Source: Halichoerus grypus
Lineage: Eukaryota > Chordata > Mammalia > Carnivora > Phocidae
Direction of reading: 5' to 3'
Assembly (NCBI RefSeq): GCF_964656455.1
Contig: NC_135718.1
Coordinates: forward strand, 150,828,762 to 150,892,761
DNA: 64,000 nt
The translations under genes and the position numbers were made by a program. Positions 63,769-64,000 of the stretch are shown here, piece after piece; the first letter of the stretch is position 1, and every line of letters starts with the position of its first letter. The notes beneath the pieces were generated by a model. The model did no database searches. It was not told the origin of the DNA and saw only the letters and a list, made by a program, of their open reading frames with translations.

Positions 63769-64000
63769 GTGAGTGTCCCCCCCGTCCACACGGTGGGTGG
63801 GCAGCAATGGGTGTGGGGCGGTGCCCATCTTTCAGGCTTTCTCACAGCCTTTCCCACATCTCGTTTAGTAACATTTACACTTTCTCTGATGACAAGGCTA
63901 GTATGTGCTCACTATAAAAAAAAAACCACAACAAACCATGTAAAGCAGAGTGGCCTGGGAAAGTCTCCTGAACAACGACAAGGCCCAGGACGTGCCCCAG
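63769..64000 (+). other. Start of intron 2 of the SLAM-like gene
   Basis: 230 bp after the donor to the window edge. No further exon is visible. The C2-set exon, if it exists, lies outside. Confidence 0.6.

Overview
The window is mammalian nuclear DNA from a carnivore. Dozens of tRNA-derived SINEs with the carnivore head (GCGCCTGGGTGGCTCAG), a CT-rich stretch and an AAATAAATAAAATC tail lie on both strands, many with perfect target-site duplications (TSDs). Their bodies match neither the dog form (GGGATCCCTGGGTGGC head) nor the cat form (CTGACAGCTCAGAGCC), so an arctoid caniform (bear, seal or mustelid group) is most likely. This is judged from remembered consensus sequences, not from a search.

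The locus is the telomeric part of the SLAM-family receptor cluster. Left to right: (1) 1-12,762, repeat-rich sequence taken as intron 1 or upstream DNA of CD244; the signal-peptide exon was not found. (2) 12,763-22,536 (+), CD244/2B4 exons 2-9: V-set and C2-set Ig exons, a transmembrane exon, four small cytoplasmic exons each with one intact ITSM, and a terminal exon. Its polyA signal is at 23,729. (3) 26,032-52,802 (-), the whole coding region of LY9/CD229 in ten exons: leader, four Ig domains, a transmembrane exon and a cytoplasmic tail with two ITSMs, 642 residues by my exon arithmetic. CD244 and LY9 are convergent. LY9 intron 2 (9.6 kb) is mostly an old 7.5-kb L1 carrying nested insertions. 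(4) 59,606-63,768 (+), the first two exons (signal peptide and V-set) of a further SLAM-family gene, head-to-head with LY9. Its V-set exon is one base out of frame, so it looks like a pseudogene or a decaying paralogue. It continues beyond the right edge.

CD244 and LY9 are paired-domain Ig receptors of NK, T and other leukocytes. LY9 is self-binding and CD244 binds CD48. Both signal through TxYxxV/I tyrosines that recruit SAP/EAT-2 adaptors. Every Ig exon here is phase 1-1, as expected for the family.

The main oddities are: the extra frame-broken SLAM paralogue; a CD244 V exon with no cysteine at all; a LY9 reading frame running 11 residues past the expected C-terminus; weak LY9 splice donors that would give soluble or tail-less isoforms if read through; ITSMs packaged as frame-preserving cassette exons; and a heavy record of nested retrotransposition. 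I saw no non-vertebrate system, CRISPR array or RNA gene.
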